A DNA stretch of 64,000 bases from Curtobacterium flaccumfaciens. Its GTDB lineage: Bacteria > Actinomycetota > Actinomycetes > Actinomycetales > Microbacteriaceae. The stretch covers positions 1 to 64,000 of the forward strand of contig NZ_SNVW01000015.1 of assembly GCF_004361695.1 (NCBI RefSeq). Reading direction: 5' to 3'. A program made the translations under genes and the position numbers. This document shows, in pieces, positions 36,469 through 45,305 of this stretch (within the stretch, counting starts at the first letter, position 1; each line of letters starts with the position of its first letter). Under the pieces are notes generated by a model. That model was not told the DNA's origin. It did not search any database and saw nothing but the letters and a program-made list of their open reading frames with translations.

Positions 36469-38139
36469 ATGAGACGCCCCAAGCGCCTGACCATCACCGC
36501 GGCGGTCGCCGCAGCAGCAGCACTGGTGCTCACCGGCTGCTCGGGCGGGGGAGCCTCGGACGACGCGTCCAGCGCCGGCACCAACAAGGGCGGCACGCTC
36601 AACATCCTGACGACGGCCACCGCGGTGCACCTCGACCCCGCGACGAGCCAGAACCTCAACATCACGACGCTCGGCCTGGTGCTGCGTCGCCTGACGGCGT
36701 GGGACGTCGAGCCCGGCAAGACCGCGAAGGTCGTCCCGGACCTGGCGACGAACACCGGCGACTCGAGCGACGGCGGCAAGACCTGGACCTACCACCTCAA
36801 GAAGGGGCTGGAGTTCCAGGACGGCAAGGCCATCACCACCAAGGACATCAAGTGGGGCATCGAGCGCTCGTTCGCGCCGACGCTCACCGGTGGCCTGAGC
36901 TACCACAAGTCGCTCCTGGTCGGTGGTGACTCGTACAAGGGTCCGTTCGACGGCAAGACGCTCGACAGCATCGAGACGCCGGACGACTCCACCATCGTCT
37001 TCAAGCTCAACGCGGCCTACGGTGACTGGCCGTGGATCGTCTCGATGCCGGCGTTCGCCCCGGTGCCCGAGGGCGACGGCACCGACACCGGTGCGTACGA
37101 CGCCAAGCCGGTCGCCTCCGGTCCGTACCAGGTGCAGTCGAACACGCAGGGCTCGCAGATCACGCTCGTCCGGAACAAGTCCTGGAGCGCGAAGACCGAC
37201 GACGTCCGCACCGCCGGCCCGTCGAAGGTCGTCTTCAAGGAGAGCCAGGACCCGTCGACCGTCACGCAGACGCTCATCGCGGACAACGGTGACGCGAAGG
37301 ACTCGTTCGGCGCGACCTTCCTCGGCGCTGCCGAGCTGAACCAGGTCCGGTCGAACCCGTCCGCGCAGGACCGCCTCGCCACGTCGAAGGCCGGCCCGAT
37401 CAACTACCTGGCGATCAACACGCAGAAGGGCTCGCTCAAGGAGCTCAAGGTCCGTCAGGCCCTGCAGTACGCGGTCGACAAGAAGTCGTACCGGATCGCC
37501 GCGGGTGGCGCCCTCGCCGGGAGCTACGCGACGACGCTCATCACGCCCGGGATCGCCGGTCGTCAGCAGTACGACCTCTACGAGCCCGGTGCGACCGGTG
37601 ACGTCGCCAAGGCGAAGAAGCTCCTGCAGGAAGCGGGCGCCACGGACCTGAAGCTTACCCTCGCCACCCAGAACGACCCGGCGAACCTCGCCGAGGCGCA
37701 GGCGATCCAGGCGGGCCTCAAGCGCGCCGGCATCACGGTGACGCTGAAGCCGTTCGACGCCGACTCGTTCTACACGGCCACCACGGACGGTTCCGACTTC
37801 GACCTCGCGATGTTCAGCTGGCAGCCGGACTTCCCGAGCGCGAACGCCAACATCCAGCCGCTCTACGACTCGTCGCAGATCGGTGGGGGCGGCTACAACG
37901 TCTCGAAGTACAGCAACCCCGAGGTGGACGCCCTCATCAAGGAAGCCAGCGCGACCGTCGACCAGAAGGACGCGCAGAAGCTCTGGGCCGAGGCGGACAA
38001 GAAGATCATGGCGGACGCCCCGATCGTCCCGCTGACCTACGCGAAGCAGTCGTTCCTGGCGGGCTCGAACGTGCAGAACTTCCAGATCGCGGACTTCCCG
38101 GCGTACCCGAACTACCTCAAGGTCACGCTCGCGAAGTGA
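36469..38139 (+). CDS. Peptide/oligopeptide-binding lipoprotein (SBP family 5)
   Basis: 556-residue binding protein with a Sec signal (MRRPKRLTITAAVAAAAALV) and lipobox Cys24 (LTGC). Family 5 hallmarks: GGTLNILTTATAVHLDPATSQ near the N-terminus, YHLKKGLEFQDGKAITTKDIKWGIERSF and the C-terminal ADKKIMADAPIVPLTYAKQ. The ATG is preceded by GAGGAG; the frame is open far upstream but without a start near a binding site. First gene of a four-gene transporter operon; its stop overlaps the ATPase start. Confidence 0.93.
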   Translation: MRRPKRLTITAAVAAAAALVLTGCSGGGASDDASSAGTNKGGTLNILTTATAVHLDPATSQNLNITTLGLVLRRLTAWDVEPGKTAKVVPDLATNTGDSSDGGKTWTYHLKKGLEFQDGKAITTKDIKWGIERSFAPTLTGGLSYHKSLLVGGDSYKGPFDGKTLDSIETPDDSTIVFKLNAAYGDWPWIVSMPAFAPVPEGDGTDTGAYDAKPVASGPYQVQSNTQGSQITLVRNKSWSAKTDDVRTAGPSKVVFKESQDPSTVTQTLIADNGDAKDSFGATFLGAAELNQVRSNPSAQDRLATSKAGPINYLAINTQKGSLKELKVRQALQYAVDKKSYRIAAGGALAGSYATTLITPGIAGRQQYDLYEPGATGDVAKAKKLLQEAGATDLKLTLATQNDPANLAEAQAIQAGLKRAGITVTLKPFDADSFYTATTDGSDFDLAMFSWQPDFPSANANIQPLYDSSQIGGGGYNVSKYSNPEVDALIKEASATVDQKDAQKLWAEADKKIMADAPIVPLTYAKQSFLAGSNVQNFQIADFPAYPNYLKVTLAK

Positions 38140-39806
38140 GTTCTCCGCTGCTCGAGGTCGAGGGGCTCCGCGTCGCGTTCGGCGACGCGGAGCCCGTCGT
38201 CCGTGACGTCTCCTTCTCCCTGACGCCCGGCCGGGTGCTCGCCCTGGTCGGCGAGTCCGGCTCGGGCAAGTCGGTCAGCGCGATGAGCGTGCTCGGCCTG
38301 CTGCCGCCGGAGGCCCACGTCTCCGGCAGCATCCGGTTCCGCGGCGAGGAACTCGTCGGCGCATCCGACGACCAGCTCCGAGCCGTGCGTGGCGCGGGCA
38401 TCGGCGTGGTCTTCCAGGAGCCGATGAACTCCTTCACGCCCGTGCTGTCGATCGGCACGCAGATCGCCGAGGCCGTCCGGGCGCACCCGACGGGTCTCGA
38501 CCGCGCCGAGGTGTCGGCGCGGATCGACGAACTGCTGCGCTCCGCGGGGCTCACCGACCCGGAGCGGATCCGGAAGGCGTACCCGCACGAGCTGTCCGGT
38601 GGGCAGCTGCAGCGCGCGATGATCGCGATGGCGCTGGCCGGTGACCCGGTCGCCCTCATCGCGGACGAGCCGACGACGGCGCTCGACGTCACCGTGCAGG
38701 CCGGGATCCTCGACCTGCTGCGCCGCCTCGGTCGCGAGCGTGGCCTGGCGGTGCTCCTCATCACGCACGACATGGGCGTGGTGGCGGACGTCGCCGACGA
38801 GGTCCTGGTGCTGCGACGCGGCGACCCGGTCGAGCACGGCACCGTCGCCGAGGTCTTCGCCCGCCCCACAGCCGACTACACGCGTGAGCTGCTGGCGGCC
38901 GTTCCCAGCCTGGAGGCGCGTGGCGGGTCCGAGACGGCGACCAGCGACACGACGCTGGTCGCCGCTGCGGACGCGGGGCGCGCCTCCCGGCCGGTGGTCG
39001 CGCAGTTGCGCGACGTCGCCGTCCGCTACGCACGCCGCGGCGAGCCGACCGTCTCGGGCATCGACCTCGACCTCCGCGCCGGCGAGACCGTCGGCCTGGT
39101 GGGGGAGTCGGGGTCCGGCAAGTCGACCATCGGACGTGCCCTCGCCGGCCTCGTGCCCGTGGTCGGGGGCACGGTCGAGGTGGACGGCAGTGACCTCCGC
39201 ACCGCCCGCGGCAAGCGCCTCCGCGAGTTGCGCAGCCGTGTCGGGATCGTCTTCCAGGACCCGGCGTCGTCGCTCAACCCGCGGCAGACCATCGGGTGGA
39301 GCATCGCCGAGCCGCTCCTCGTGCACGACGCCGCGTCGGCGGACTCCCGAGCCGACCACGTCCGTGAGCTCCTCACCGCCGTGCAGCTCGACCCGTCCTG
39401 GGCCGAGCGGTTCCCGCACCAGCTCTCCGGCGGACAGCGGCAACGCGTCGCCGTTGCCCGTGCCCTCGCGCTCCGGCCGGCGCTCGTGATCGCCGACGAA
39501 CCGACCTCGGCGCTCGACGTCACCGTGCAGGCCGCCGTGCTCGACCTGCTCTCCTCGCTGCAGCAGGAGTTCGGGTTCGGCATGCTGCTCATCAGCCACG
39601 ACCTCGCCGTCGTCCGGCAGCTGGCCGACGAGGTGGTCGTCCTCCGCGCCGGCCGCGTGGTGGAGCGCGGCACGACCGACGCGGTGCTCGACGACCCGCA
39701 GCAGGACTACACGCGCATGCTCCTCGCCGCAGCGCCCGTCGCCGACCCCGTGCGACAGGCCGCCCGCCGCGAGGCCTGGCGCGCATGGGAAGGGGTGGCC
39801 TCGTGA
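38136..39806 (+). CDS. Fused double ATPase of the dipeptide-type ABC transporter (DppD-DppF)
   Basis: 556 residues, two complete nucleotide-binding domains in one chain. NBD1: Walker A GESGSGKSVS, signature LSGGQLQRAMIAMAL, Walker B VALIADEPTTAL. NBD2: GESGSGKSTIG, LSGGQRQRVAVARAL, LVIADEPTSAL. The two are joined at about residues 258-285 by an Ala/Thr-rich linker encoded by an inverted-repeat segment. The GTG start overlaps the binding-protein stop, and the end overlaps the next permease start. Confidence 0.95.
   Translation: MSSPLLEVEGLRVAFGDAEPVVRDVSFSLTPGRVLALVGESGSGKSVSAMSVLGLLPPEAHVSGSIRFRGEELVGASDDQLRAVRGAGIGVVFQEPMNSFTPVLSIGTQIAEAVRAHPTGLDRAEVSARIDELLRSAGLTDPERIRKAYPHELSGGQLQRAMIAMALAGDPVALIADEPTTALDVTVQAGILDLLRRLGRERGLAVLLITHDMGVVADVADEVLVLRRGDPVEHGTVAEVFARPTADYTRELLAAVPSLEARGGSETATSDTTLVAAADAGRASRPVVAQLRDVAVRYARRGEPTVSGIDLDLRAGETVGLVGESGSGKSTIGRALAGLVPVVGGTVEVDGSDLRTARGKRLRELRSRVGIVFQDPASSLNPRQTIGWSIAEPLLVHDAASADSRADHVRELLTAVQLDPSWAERFPHQLSGGQRQRVAVARALALRPALVIADEPTSALDVTVQAAVLDLLSSLQQEFGFGMLLISHDLAVVRQLADEVVVLRAGRVVERGTTDAVLDDPQQDYTRMLLAAAPVADPVRQAARREAWRAWEGVAS
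38909..38990. repeat. CTGGAGGCGCG-family inverted repeat inside the ATPase linker
   Basis: CCTGGAGGCGCG (38909-38920) and CGCGCCTCCCGG (38979-38990) flank about 58 bp coding for a GGSETATSDTTLVAAADAG-like linker between the two ATPase domains. The frame is kept. Confidence 0.75.
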
Positions 39807-40741
39807 CCGCCAACGTCGTCGACCGTCCGGTGTCGGCCGCCGCGAACCGGAGCACCGGCTTCCGCGCTGTCGTGCGTCGGGTCCGGAAGGACCGCTGGGC
39901 CGTCGCCTCTGCGGTCGTCATCGTGGTGTTCGTCGTCGTGGCCGTCGCCGCGCCGCTCATCGCCGCCGTGACCGGCCAGGACCCCTACGGCTACAACATC
40001 GACGCGCTCAACTCGTTCGGTGCGCCGAAGGGCGTCGGCGGGGGGATCAGCGCCGAGCACTGGTTCGGCGTCGAGCCACTGACCGGTCGTGACCTGTTCG
40101 CGATCGTCACCTACGGCGCCCGGACCTCGCTCGGGATCGGACTGGCGGCCACCGTCGTCTCGATCGTCATCGGCGTGCTCGTCGGTGTCACGACCGGGTT
40201 CTTCGGCGGCTGGTACGACCGGGTGCTCTCCCGCGTCGTGGACGTCATCTTCGGGTTCCCGTCGCTGGTGTTCATGATCGCCCTCACCGCGATCGTGCCG
40301 ACGTCGTTCCCGAAGCCCGTGCTCGTCGTCCTCGTCATCGGGTTCTTCGGCTGGCCGTCCGTCGCCCGTGTCGTCCGGGGGCAGACGCTGTCCCTCGTGC
40401 ACCGGAACTACGTCGTCGCGTCGACCGCGATGGGCGCCGGCCGGTGGCACGTGATCCGCACGCAGCTGCTGCCGAACCTCGCCGCGACGATCACCGTCTA
40501 CGCGACCATCTCCATCCCGTCGATGATCGGCGCCGAGGCCGCGCTGTCGTTCCTCGCCGTCGGCGTCACCCCGCCGACCCCGTCGTGGGGCCGCAGCATC
40601 GGCGACGCCGTCGGGTGGGTGCAGACCGACCCGGCGTACCTCCTGTTCCCCGGGATCGCGCTGTTCCTCATCACCCTCGCCTTCAACGTGCTCGGTGACG
40701 CGCTGCGCGACGCCCTCGACCCGCGAGGAGGCAACCGGTGA
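39803..40741 (+). CDS. Peptide ABC transporter permease (DppC type)
   Basis: 312-residue membrane permease. The short cytoplasmic N-terminus RVRKDRWAVASAVVIVVF leads into the first span, followed by the DppC-type motif HWFGVEPLTGRDLFAIVTYGARTSL and later YVVASTAMGAGRWHVIRTQLLPN. The start is GTG (VTANVV), overlapping the ATPase stop; an earlier in-frame ATG lies inside the ATPase gene. The order binding protein, ATPase, DppC, DppB is a compact operon. Confidence 0.92.
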   Translation: MTANVVDRPVSAAANRSTGFRAVVRRVRKDRWAVASAVVIVVFVVVAVAAPLIAAVTGQDPYGYNIDALNSFGAPKGVGGGISAEHWFGVEPLTGRDLFAIVTYGARTSLGIGLAATVVSIVIGVLVGVTTGFFGGWYDRVLSRVVDVIFGFPSLVFMIALTAIVPTSFPKPVLVVLVIGFFGWPSVARVVRGQTLSLVHRNYVVASTAMGAGRWHVIRTQLLPNLAATITVYATISIPSMIGAEAALSFLAVGVTPPTPSWGRSIGDAVGWVQTDPAYLLFPGIALFLITLAFNVLGDALRDALDPRGGNR

Positions 40742-41736
40742 GCACCTTCCGCTTCATCGCCATCCGCGTCCTCGGCGCCGTCGTCGTGCTGTTCGTCGTC
40801 GCCGCGATCACGTACGCGCTGTTCATGCTCCTGCCGACGAACCCGGCACGGGCGATCTGCGACAAGCCCTGCACGCCCGACCGGCTGCGGGAGGTCCAGG
40901 CGTTCCTCGGTACCGACAAGCCGTGGATCGCGCAGTTCGGCGCCTACCTCGCCGGGATCTTCACCGGTCGCACGTTCGGCTCGGGTGCCTCCGTGATCCA
41001 CTGCGCCGCACCGTGCTTCGGGTACTCGTTCCAGCTGCACGACAGCGTCACGAACCTCATCCTGACGCGCCTGCCCGTCACCGCGTCGATCGCGGTCGGT
41101 GCCGCCGTGCTGTGGCTCGTCGCCGGGGTCGCCGGGGGTGCGCTGTCGGCGCTCCGCCGGGGCACCTTCGTCGACCGGGCCGTGATGACCGTCGCGGTCG
41201 CCGGGGTGTCCGCACCCTCGTACCTGGTCGGGCTGCTCGGCATCCTGCTGTTCGGCTTCGTGCTCGGGATCCTGCCGACGAGCGGGTACGTGGCGTTCGC
41301 CGACGATCCGGTCGGGTGGTTCACGCACCTGATCCTGGCGTGGTGCGTGCTCGCGTTCATCAGCGCGGCGATCTACGCCCGCCTGACCCGCGGCGAGATG
41401 CTCGAGTCGATGTCGCAGGACTTCGTCCGGACCGCTCGCGCGAAGGGCCTGCGCGAACGCCAGGTCGTCGTGCGGCACGGACTACGGACGGCGATCCTGC
41501 CCGTCGTGACGCTGTTCGGGCTCGACCTCGGGTCGCTGCTCGGTGGCGCGGTCATCACCGAGAAGGTGTTCTCGATGCAGGGCCTCGGGGCGCTCCTCAT
41601 CGACGCGGTGCACACGCTCGACCTGCAGGTCGTCGTCGGCTTCACCCTGTTCTCGGCGTTGCTGATCGTCACCGCGAACGTGATCGTCGACGTCGTCTAC
41701 GCGTTCGTGGACCCGCGGGTGCGCCGCCGCGCCTAG
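40738..41736 (+). CDS. Peptide ABC transporter permease (DppB type)
   Basis: 332-residue permease of the same importer. The N-terminal membrane helix (FRFIAIRVLGAVVVLFVVAAITYALFMLLPTNP) is typical of DppB, as are SMSQDFVRTARAKGLRERQVVVRHGLRTAILP and the end segment LFSALLIVTANVIVDVVYAFVDPRV. GTG start overlaps the DppC stop. Two Cys pairs in the extracytoplasmic loop (ICDKPC, HCAAPC) may form disulfides. Confidence 0.93.
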   Translation: MSTFRFIAIRVLGAVVVLFVVAAITYALFMLLPTNPARAICDKPCTPDRLREVQAFLGTDKPWIAQFGAYLAGIFTGRTFGSGASVIHCAAPCFGYSFQLHDSVTNLILTRLPVTASIAVGAAVLWLVAGVAGGALSALRRGTFVDRAVMTVAVAGVSAPSYLVGLLGILLFGFVLGILPTSGYVAFADDPVGWFTHLILAWCVLAFISAAIYARLTRGEMLESMSQDFVRTARAKGLRERQVVVRHGLRTAILPVVTLFGLDLGSLLGGAVITEKVFSMQGLGALLIDAVHTLDLQVVVGFTLFSALLIVTANVIVDVVYAFVDPRVRRRA

Positions 41737-41756
41737 CCTGCCGGCCGGCCCCCGCG

Positions 41757-41874
41757 CACGGTGCGAGGCGGGGTGCCCCCTCGCACGGTGCGAGGGGTGC
41801 GCGCCCCGCCTGCGGCGCGCCCAACCAAAGTCACCCCGAGCCGTGCGATCACGCGGTTCCGGGTGACTTTGGTT
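41757..41874. terminator. Convergent-gene hairpins downstream of dppB-like gene
   Basis: First, tandem GGTGCGAGG/CCTCGCAC words (41757-41799); then a perfect 14-bp stem, AACCAAAGTCACCC (41823-41836) with GGGTGACTTTGGTT (41861-41874). The second arm overlaps the possible 36-codon frame at 41849-41959. Confidence 0.8.
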
Positions 41875-41959
41875 GTGCGGGCGCGGCGCGGGAGCGGGCG
41901 TGGGCCAGCACGGCGACGGCCTGGCGTGCCCGAGCGATCGACTCGTGCAGCTCGGTCAC
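41849..41959 (-). CDS. Possible 36-residue protein overlapping a hairpin
   Basis: The frame starts with GTG that overlaps the stop of the MazG-like gene (GTGA) and reads VTELHESIARARQAVAVLAHARSR, an amphipathic helix, then AAPAQPKSPGTA. The last codons are provided by the AACCAAAGTCACCC hairpin arm. Coupling argues for it; size and overlap with the hairpin argue against it. Confidence 0.3.
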   Translation of the reverse strand: MTELHESIARARQAVAVLAHARSRAAPAQPKSPGTA

Positions 41960-42282
41960 GAACCCGCCGCCAGCCGATCGGGGTGCCACTTCGACCACTT
42001 CTCGCGGATGGCGTCGTCGATCGGCACCTCGAAGTGCCGGGCGACGAGCAGGACCTGCGCCAGCACGTCGGCGATCTCGTCGCGGAAGTCCTGCTCGAGC
42101 TCGTCGTCGGTGCGACCCTTGCGTCGCGCCTGCCCGGCCCGGGCGAGGAAGGCCTGCGTGAGCTCGCCGACCTCTTCCCCGAGCTTCAGGACGAACCACT
42201 CGTCGGTGCGGTCGATGCCGTGGCGTTCCGCGTAGAACGCCGAGACCTCCTCGACCTCGTCGCTCAGGTCCTGCACGTCCAT
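41956..42282 (-). CDS. MazG-like nucleotide pyrophosphohydrolase
   Basis: 108-residue all-helical protein. The Mg-binding pattern of the MazG/all-alpha NTP-PPase superfamily is visible as KLGEEVGELTQAF (about 33-45) and DEIADVLAQVLLVARHF (about 67-83). It would hydrolyse non-canonical NTPs. The ATG overlaps the stop of the Eis-like acetyltransferase gene, so both are co-translated. Confidence 0.88.
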   Translation of the reverse strand: MDVQDLSDEVEEVSAFYAERHGIDRTDEWFVLKLGEEVGELTQAFLARAGQARRKGRTDDELEQDFRDEIADVLAQVLLVARHFEVPIDDAIREKWSKWHPDRLAAGS

Positions 42283-43601
42283 CAGAAGTAGGTGATCCCG
42301 TGGGGCGTCCGCGGCGGGGTCAGCATCGCGCGGAGGAGCGCCGGCGCTGCCGCGTCCGCGGAGCGGAGGAGCCCGGCCGCGGCCAGCGTGACGGGCGACA
42401 CCGACCCGATGAGCAGCGCACCGAGGTCTGCCACGTCGAGCTGGAGGTCGGAGCCGGCCACGTCGGCGTCGTCGGCGACCCGCGTGACGCGGCCCCGGGC
42501 CTCCTGGACGTCCAACCGGTACGTGCCGGACGCGAACCCGAGCGCATCCGTGACGGCGAGCGTCAGCGAACCGTCGACGGCGTACGGGCGGGACGCGAGC
42601 ACCGCGGGGACGTCGAGGACGCGCAGCCAGACGTGGTCTTCCTCGTGGTCGACGTCGTACGCGCGGTTGTCGCCGAGCGCCGCGACGATCGGGTCGTCGA
42701 GGCGGGAGCGGCTGTACTTGACGACGTCGTTGAGGTCGACGGAGAGCAGGAACTCCCACAGGGACAGGTAGGCGGCGTCGGTCGCGTAGACCAGGTCGAC
42801 GACCTCGAGCACGGTGTCGCCGTCACGGCTCTCCTTGACGCGCCAGGTGACGTAGCCGTCGACCTCGTCCGAGTCGTCGCGGCGGTGGACCGCGGCGCGG
42901 ACGTCCTTCGCCGGCTCGCCCTCGCCGGTGCGGAGGCCGAGCGCCACCGGCCAGGTGCCGGCGTTCCGCACCATGGAACCGGGGGTGCGGGCGTCGAAGC
43001 GGTCGAAGACCGACCGAGCGGGACCGCCGGCGAGCCACGCGGGCGTGACGACGCTGACGGTGCCGGTCGTGGGCGCGAGGAAGGGCAGGGCGCGGTTGCG
43101 GCGGACGCTGATCGCGCGCTCGCGGATGGCGCTGCCGAAGCCGAAGCGGCGGTAGATGGTGCCCTCGGACGCGGTGAGGGAGGCCATCGCGTACCCCTCG
43201 GCGACGCCGCGCTCGAGCGCGTGCGTCATCATCCTGCGGAGGATGCCCCGGCGGCGCTCGGTCGGCCGGACCGTCACCGCGGAGATCGCCTGCGTGTCGA
43301 TCGACGAGCCGTCGCCCCAGCTCAGCGGCTTCCGGAACCACGCGAAGGTGCCAGCGGGCCAGGTCTCGTCGACGGACCCGGGTGCGGGCCGACGGACGTA
43401 GGCGCCGAGCCAGGTGTTGCCGTCCTCGACGAAGTGCTCGACCATGCGGGCCGCTGCCTCGTCACCGGGGTGCGTCTCGTGGAAGCCGAGGCCGACGGCC
43501 TGCATCCAGGCCTCGGTCGCGGCGTCCGGTGCCCCCGTGCCGTCCGTGGCGGGCGCGAACTCGCGCAGGTCGTAGCGGTCGTCGAATGCCTCGTTGCTCA
43601 C
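42282..43601 (-). CDS. Eis-like GNAT N-acetyltransferase
   Basis: 439 residues, matching the Eis family of tandem GNAT plus sterol-carrier-like domains. The acetyl-CoA site is ISAVTVRPTERRRGILRRMM (about 108-127), followed by ASEGTIYRRFGFG. The chain ends in a free carboxylate, which is catalytic in Eis (family knowledge). Eis proteins acetylate amines of aminoglycosides or proteins; the substrate here is unknown. Confidence 0.88.
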   Translation of the reverse strand: MSNEAFDDRYDLREFAPATDGTGAPDAATEAWMQAVGLGFHETHPGDEAAARMVEHFVEDGNTWLGAYVRRPAPGSVDETWPAGTFAWFRKPLSWGDGSSIDTQAISAVTVRPTERRRGILRRMMTHALERGVAEGYAMASLTASEGTIYRRFGFGSAIRERAISVRRNRALPFLAPTTGTVSVVTPAWLAGGPARSVFDRFDARTPGSMVRNAGTWPVALGLRTGEGEPAKDVRAAVHRRDDSDEVDGYVTWRVKESRDGDTVLEVVDLVYATDAAYLSLWEFLLSVDLNDVVKYSRSRLDDPIVAALGDNRAYDVDHEEDHVWLRVLDVPAVLASRPYAVDGSLTLAVTDALGFASGTYRLDVQEARGRVTRVADDADVAGSDLQLDVADLGALLIGSVSPVTLAAAGLLRSADAAAPALLRAMLTPPRTPHGITYF

Positions 43602-43840
43602 GGTCCGACACTATCGGTGGGCGGTGACACCGTCGATGCTCCCGGCCTGGAGGCGCGGTGCCAGCTGGCACCGCGCCTCCAGGCCCTGGTCGGTTCCGTC
43701 TCGGGCCCGGGTCGGGTCCGCGGGGTCCGCGCCGTCCGCGCAGGCGCGGAGCGGTCTACGGTCGAGACACCGACGGCCGGTCTCGCGCGCGACGAACGGC
43801 TCCGGCGGCGGGGTGACGGTCCGGTCGCAGGGAGAGCACC
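43602..43840. other. Divergent gap with a perfect 42-bp palindrome
   Basis: Between the Eis-like and cupin genes. It holds the CTGGAGGCGCG-family palindrome at 43644-43685; the rest is GC-rich with no gene. Here the element is upstream of both flanking genes, not at gene ends. Confidence 0.6.
43644..43685. repeat. Perfect 42-bp palindrome, CTGGAGGCGCG family
   Basis: Two 21-nt arms meet at CCAG|CTGG. The inner 34 bp are identical to the core of the palindrome at 105-152; only the outermost bases differ (GGCC for the ACGGA-containing ends). Confidence 0.9.
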
Positions 43841-44227
43841 ATGTCCGTCAACGAGTTGCACCGAACGGAAGCGAGTCCGACGATGACCGCAGACGATCCC
43901 CTCGAGACGGACCCCCAGCACTACCGGCTGCTGTGGGAGAACGAACACGTCCGAGTCCTCGACTACTCCGACGAGCCGGGCGACCAGACCCATCTGCACC
44001 GGCACCCGAACAGCGTCATGGTCACCTTGACGGGGTTCGAGCGGCAGCTCGCCACGGACGACCGCAGCGTGGACGTCGCGTTGCCCGCGGGAGCCGCCGT
44101 CTGGCTGGGGGCACAGCGGCACTCGGGCCGCAACACCGGGACGACGCCGACGCACACGGTCCTGGTCGAGCTCAAGGACGTGCCGGACGACGGCGCGCCG
44201 ACGTCGGTCCTCGGGCCGGCCACCTGA
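43841..44227 (+). CDS. Cupin-domain protein
   Basis: 128-residue beta-barrel protein. The metal-site pattern is QTHLHRHPNSVMVTL (about 50-64) and the second cupin motif includes WLGAQRHSGRNTGTTPTHTVLVEL. Such single cupins are often small sugar- or metabolite-binding enzymes; no specific role can be given. ATG is preceded by AGGGAGAG. Confidence 0.75.
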   Translation: MSVNELHRTEASPTMTADDPLETDPQHYRLLWENEHVRVLDYSDEPGDQTHLHRHPNSVMVTLTGFERQLATDDRSVDVALPAGAAVWLGAQRHSGRNTGTTPTHTVLVELKDVPDDGAPTSVLGPAT

Positions 44228-44358
44228 CGAGACCGGACGCGGGCCTCCACCGGCCGTTCACATCCTGTACGCGCATGCTCTGCCCACGGCATCCACCGTC
44301 GCAGCACCAGGGACCTCCCGATGCGTGCACGCCGAGCCGTCTGGTGGAGGAGTTCCCC

Positions 44359-44850
44359 ATGACGAACCAACCCGATGCACCGTCCGCACCACTGGTCCTG
44401 ACGAGCGTCGTCGCCTCGGGGTTGCCGGTCGACCTCGGCTTCGCGACCGCCGCGCGGTTCTACGACGTGCCCGCGGTGTTCAACCGTCGACCGTCCCCGG
44501 TGGAGATGGACGCGCTCCGCGGCTCCGAGGGTCACGAGCACCTGGTGCGGGCCGGCTACCCCGAGGTGACGATGGACGTCCGTGATCGTCGGCTCATCAT
44601 CAGCCACACGAACCTCGGTCAGCTCGAACGCGGCCTGGCGACCGTCATCGCGAACTCCGTCGACTCCATCAGCCGAGCGGCCCTGCTCGTGCAGGAGCGG
44701 AAGCAGGACGCCGCGCAGACGGACCTCGACGAACGGACCGAGCGCGCCGCGGAGGTGACCCGAGCCGCGACCCGCGTCCGGTTCATCCCGGACAGTGCTC
44801 CCGGAACGGACACCGCAGCGATGACGCAGATCGACTCGGGCAGGGTCTGA
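44359..44850 (+). CDS. Hypothetical protein
   Basis: 163 residues starting MTNQPDAPSAPLVLTSVVASGLPVDLGFATAARFYDVPAVF. It has a mixed alpha/beta pattern, a region rich in charged residues (QERKQDAAQTDLDERTERAAEV) and no membrane segment. I do not recognise the family. A strong GGTGGAGGAG ribosome-binding site supports it as a real gene. Confidence 0.65.
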   Translation: MTNQPDAPSAPLVLTSVVASGLPVDLGFATAARFYDVPAVFNRRPSPVEMDALRGSEGHEHLVRAGYPEVTMDVRDRRLIISHTNLGQLERGLATVIANSVDSISRAALLVQERKQDAAQTDLDERTERAAEVTRAATRVRFIPDSAPGTDTAAMTQIDSGRV

Positions 44851-44874
44851 CCGCAGATCGCCTCTTGACGCAGT

Positions 44875-44891
44875 ACTTGTGTTTTGCAAGT
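44875..44891. promoter_or_regulatory. Candidate HxlR-type operator
   Basis: ACTTG-TGTTTTG-CAAGT is a perfect 5-bp-arm inverted repeat 9 bp upstream of the VOC start codon; a TTGACG element lies just before it. It may be the site for the HxlR-like regulator two genes on. Confidence 0.45.
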
Positions 44892-44900
44892 GTTGCGCCC

Positions 44901-45305
44901 ATGAGCCTCTTCATCTCCTGTCCGGTCGAGAGCGTCGAACGCGCAACCGCCTTCTACAAGGCGCTCGGCTGGGTGCTCAACCCGGACATGTCCGACCACA
45001 ACGTGTCGTGCTTCGCGATCGCGCCCGACCAGTACGTCATGCTCGCCAGCCGTGAGATGTACGCCAGCGTCGGGGGAGTCGAGGCGATCGTCGGCGGCCC
45101 CGACACTCCCTCGAAGGTGACGGTCTCGTTCGACCTCGCCAGCCGCGAGGCCGTCGACGAGCTCGTCGAACGGGCCGGTGCTGCCGGTGGCCGGATCGGC
45201 GACACCGACGACTACCCGTTCATGTACCAGCGCCAGTTCGACGACCCCGACGGCTACCACTACTCGCCGTTCTGGATGAAGCCAGAGGCCGAACCGGAAG
45301 CGTGA
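44901..45305 (+). CDS. VOC-family (glyoxalase/dioxygenase fold) protein
   Basis: 134 residues with the paired beta-alpha-beta-beta-beta modules of the VOC superfamily (SLFISCPVESVERATAFYKALGW, then YPFMYQRQFDDPDGYHYSPFWM). I use the ATG at MSLFIS; an earlier in-frame ATG would lie over the inverted repeat. It overlaps the HxlR gene by GTGA, so the pair is one unit. Confidence 0.85.
   Translation: MSLFISCPVESVERATAFYKALGWVLNPDMSDHNVSCFAIAPDQYVMLASREMYASVGGVEAIVGGPDTPSKVTVSFDLASREAVDELVERAGAAGGRIGDTDDYPFMYQRQFDDPDGYHYSPFWMKPEAEPEA

Noticed and set aside
36086-36472. A 128-codon frame ahead of the peptide-binding protein
   Set aside because: It has no ribosome-binding site, a Ser/Arg-rich composition and overlaps the true start of the binding-protein gene.
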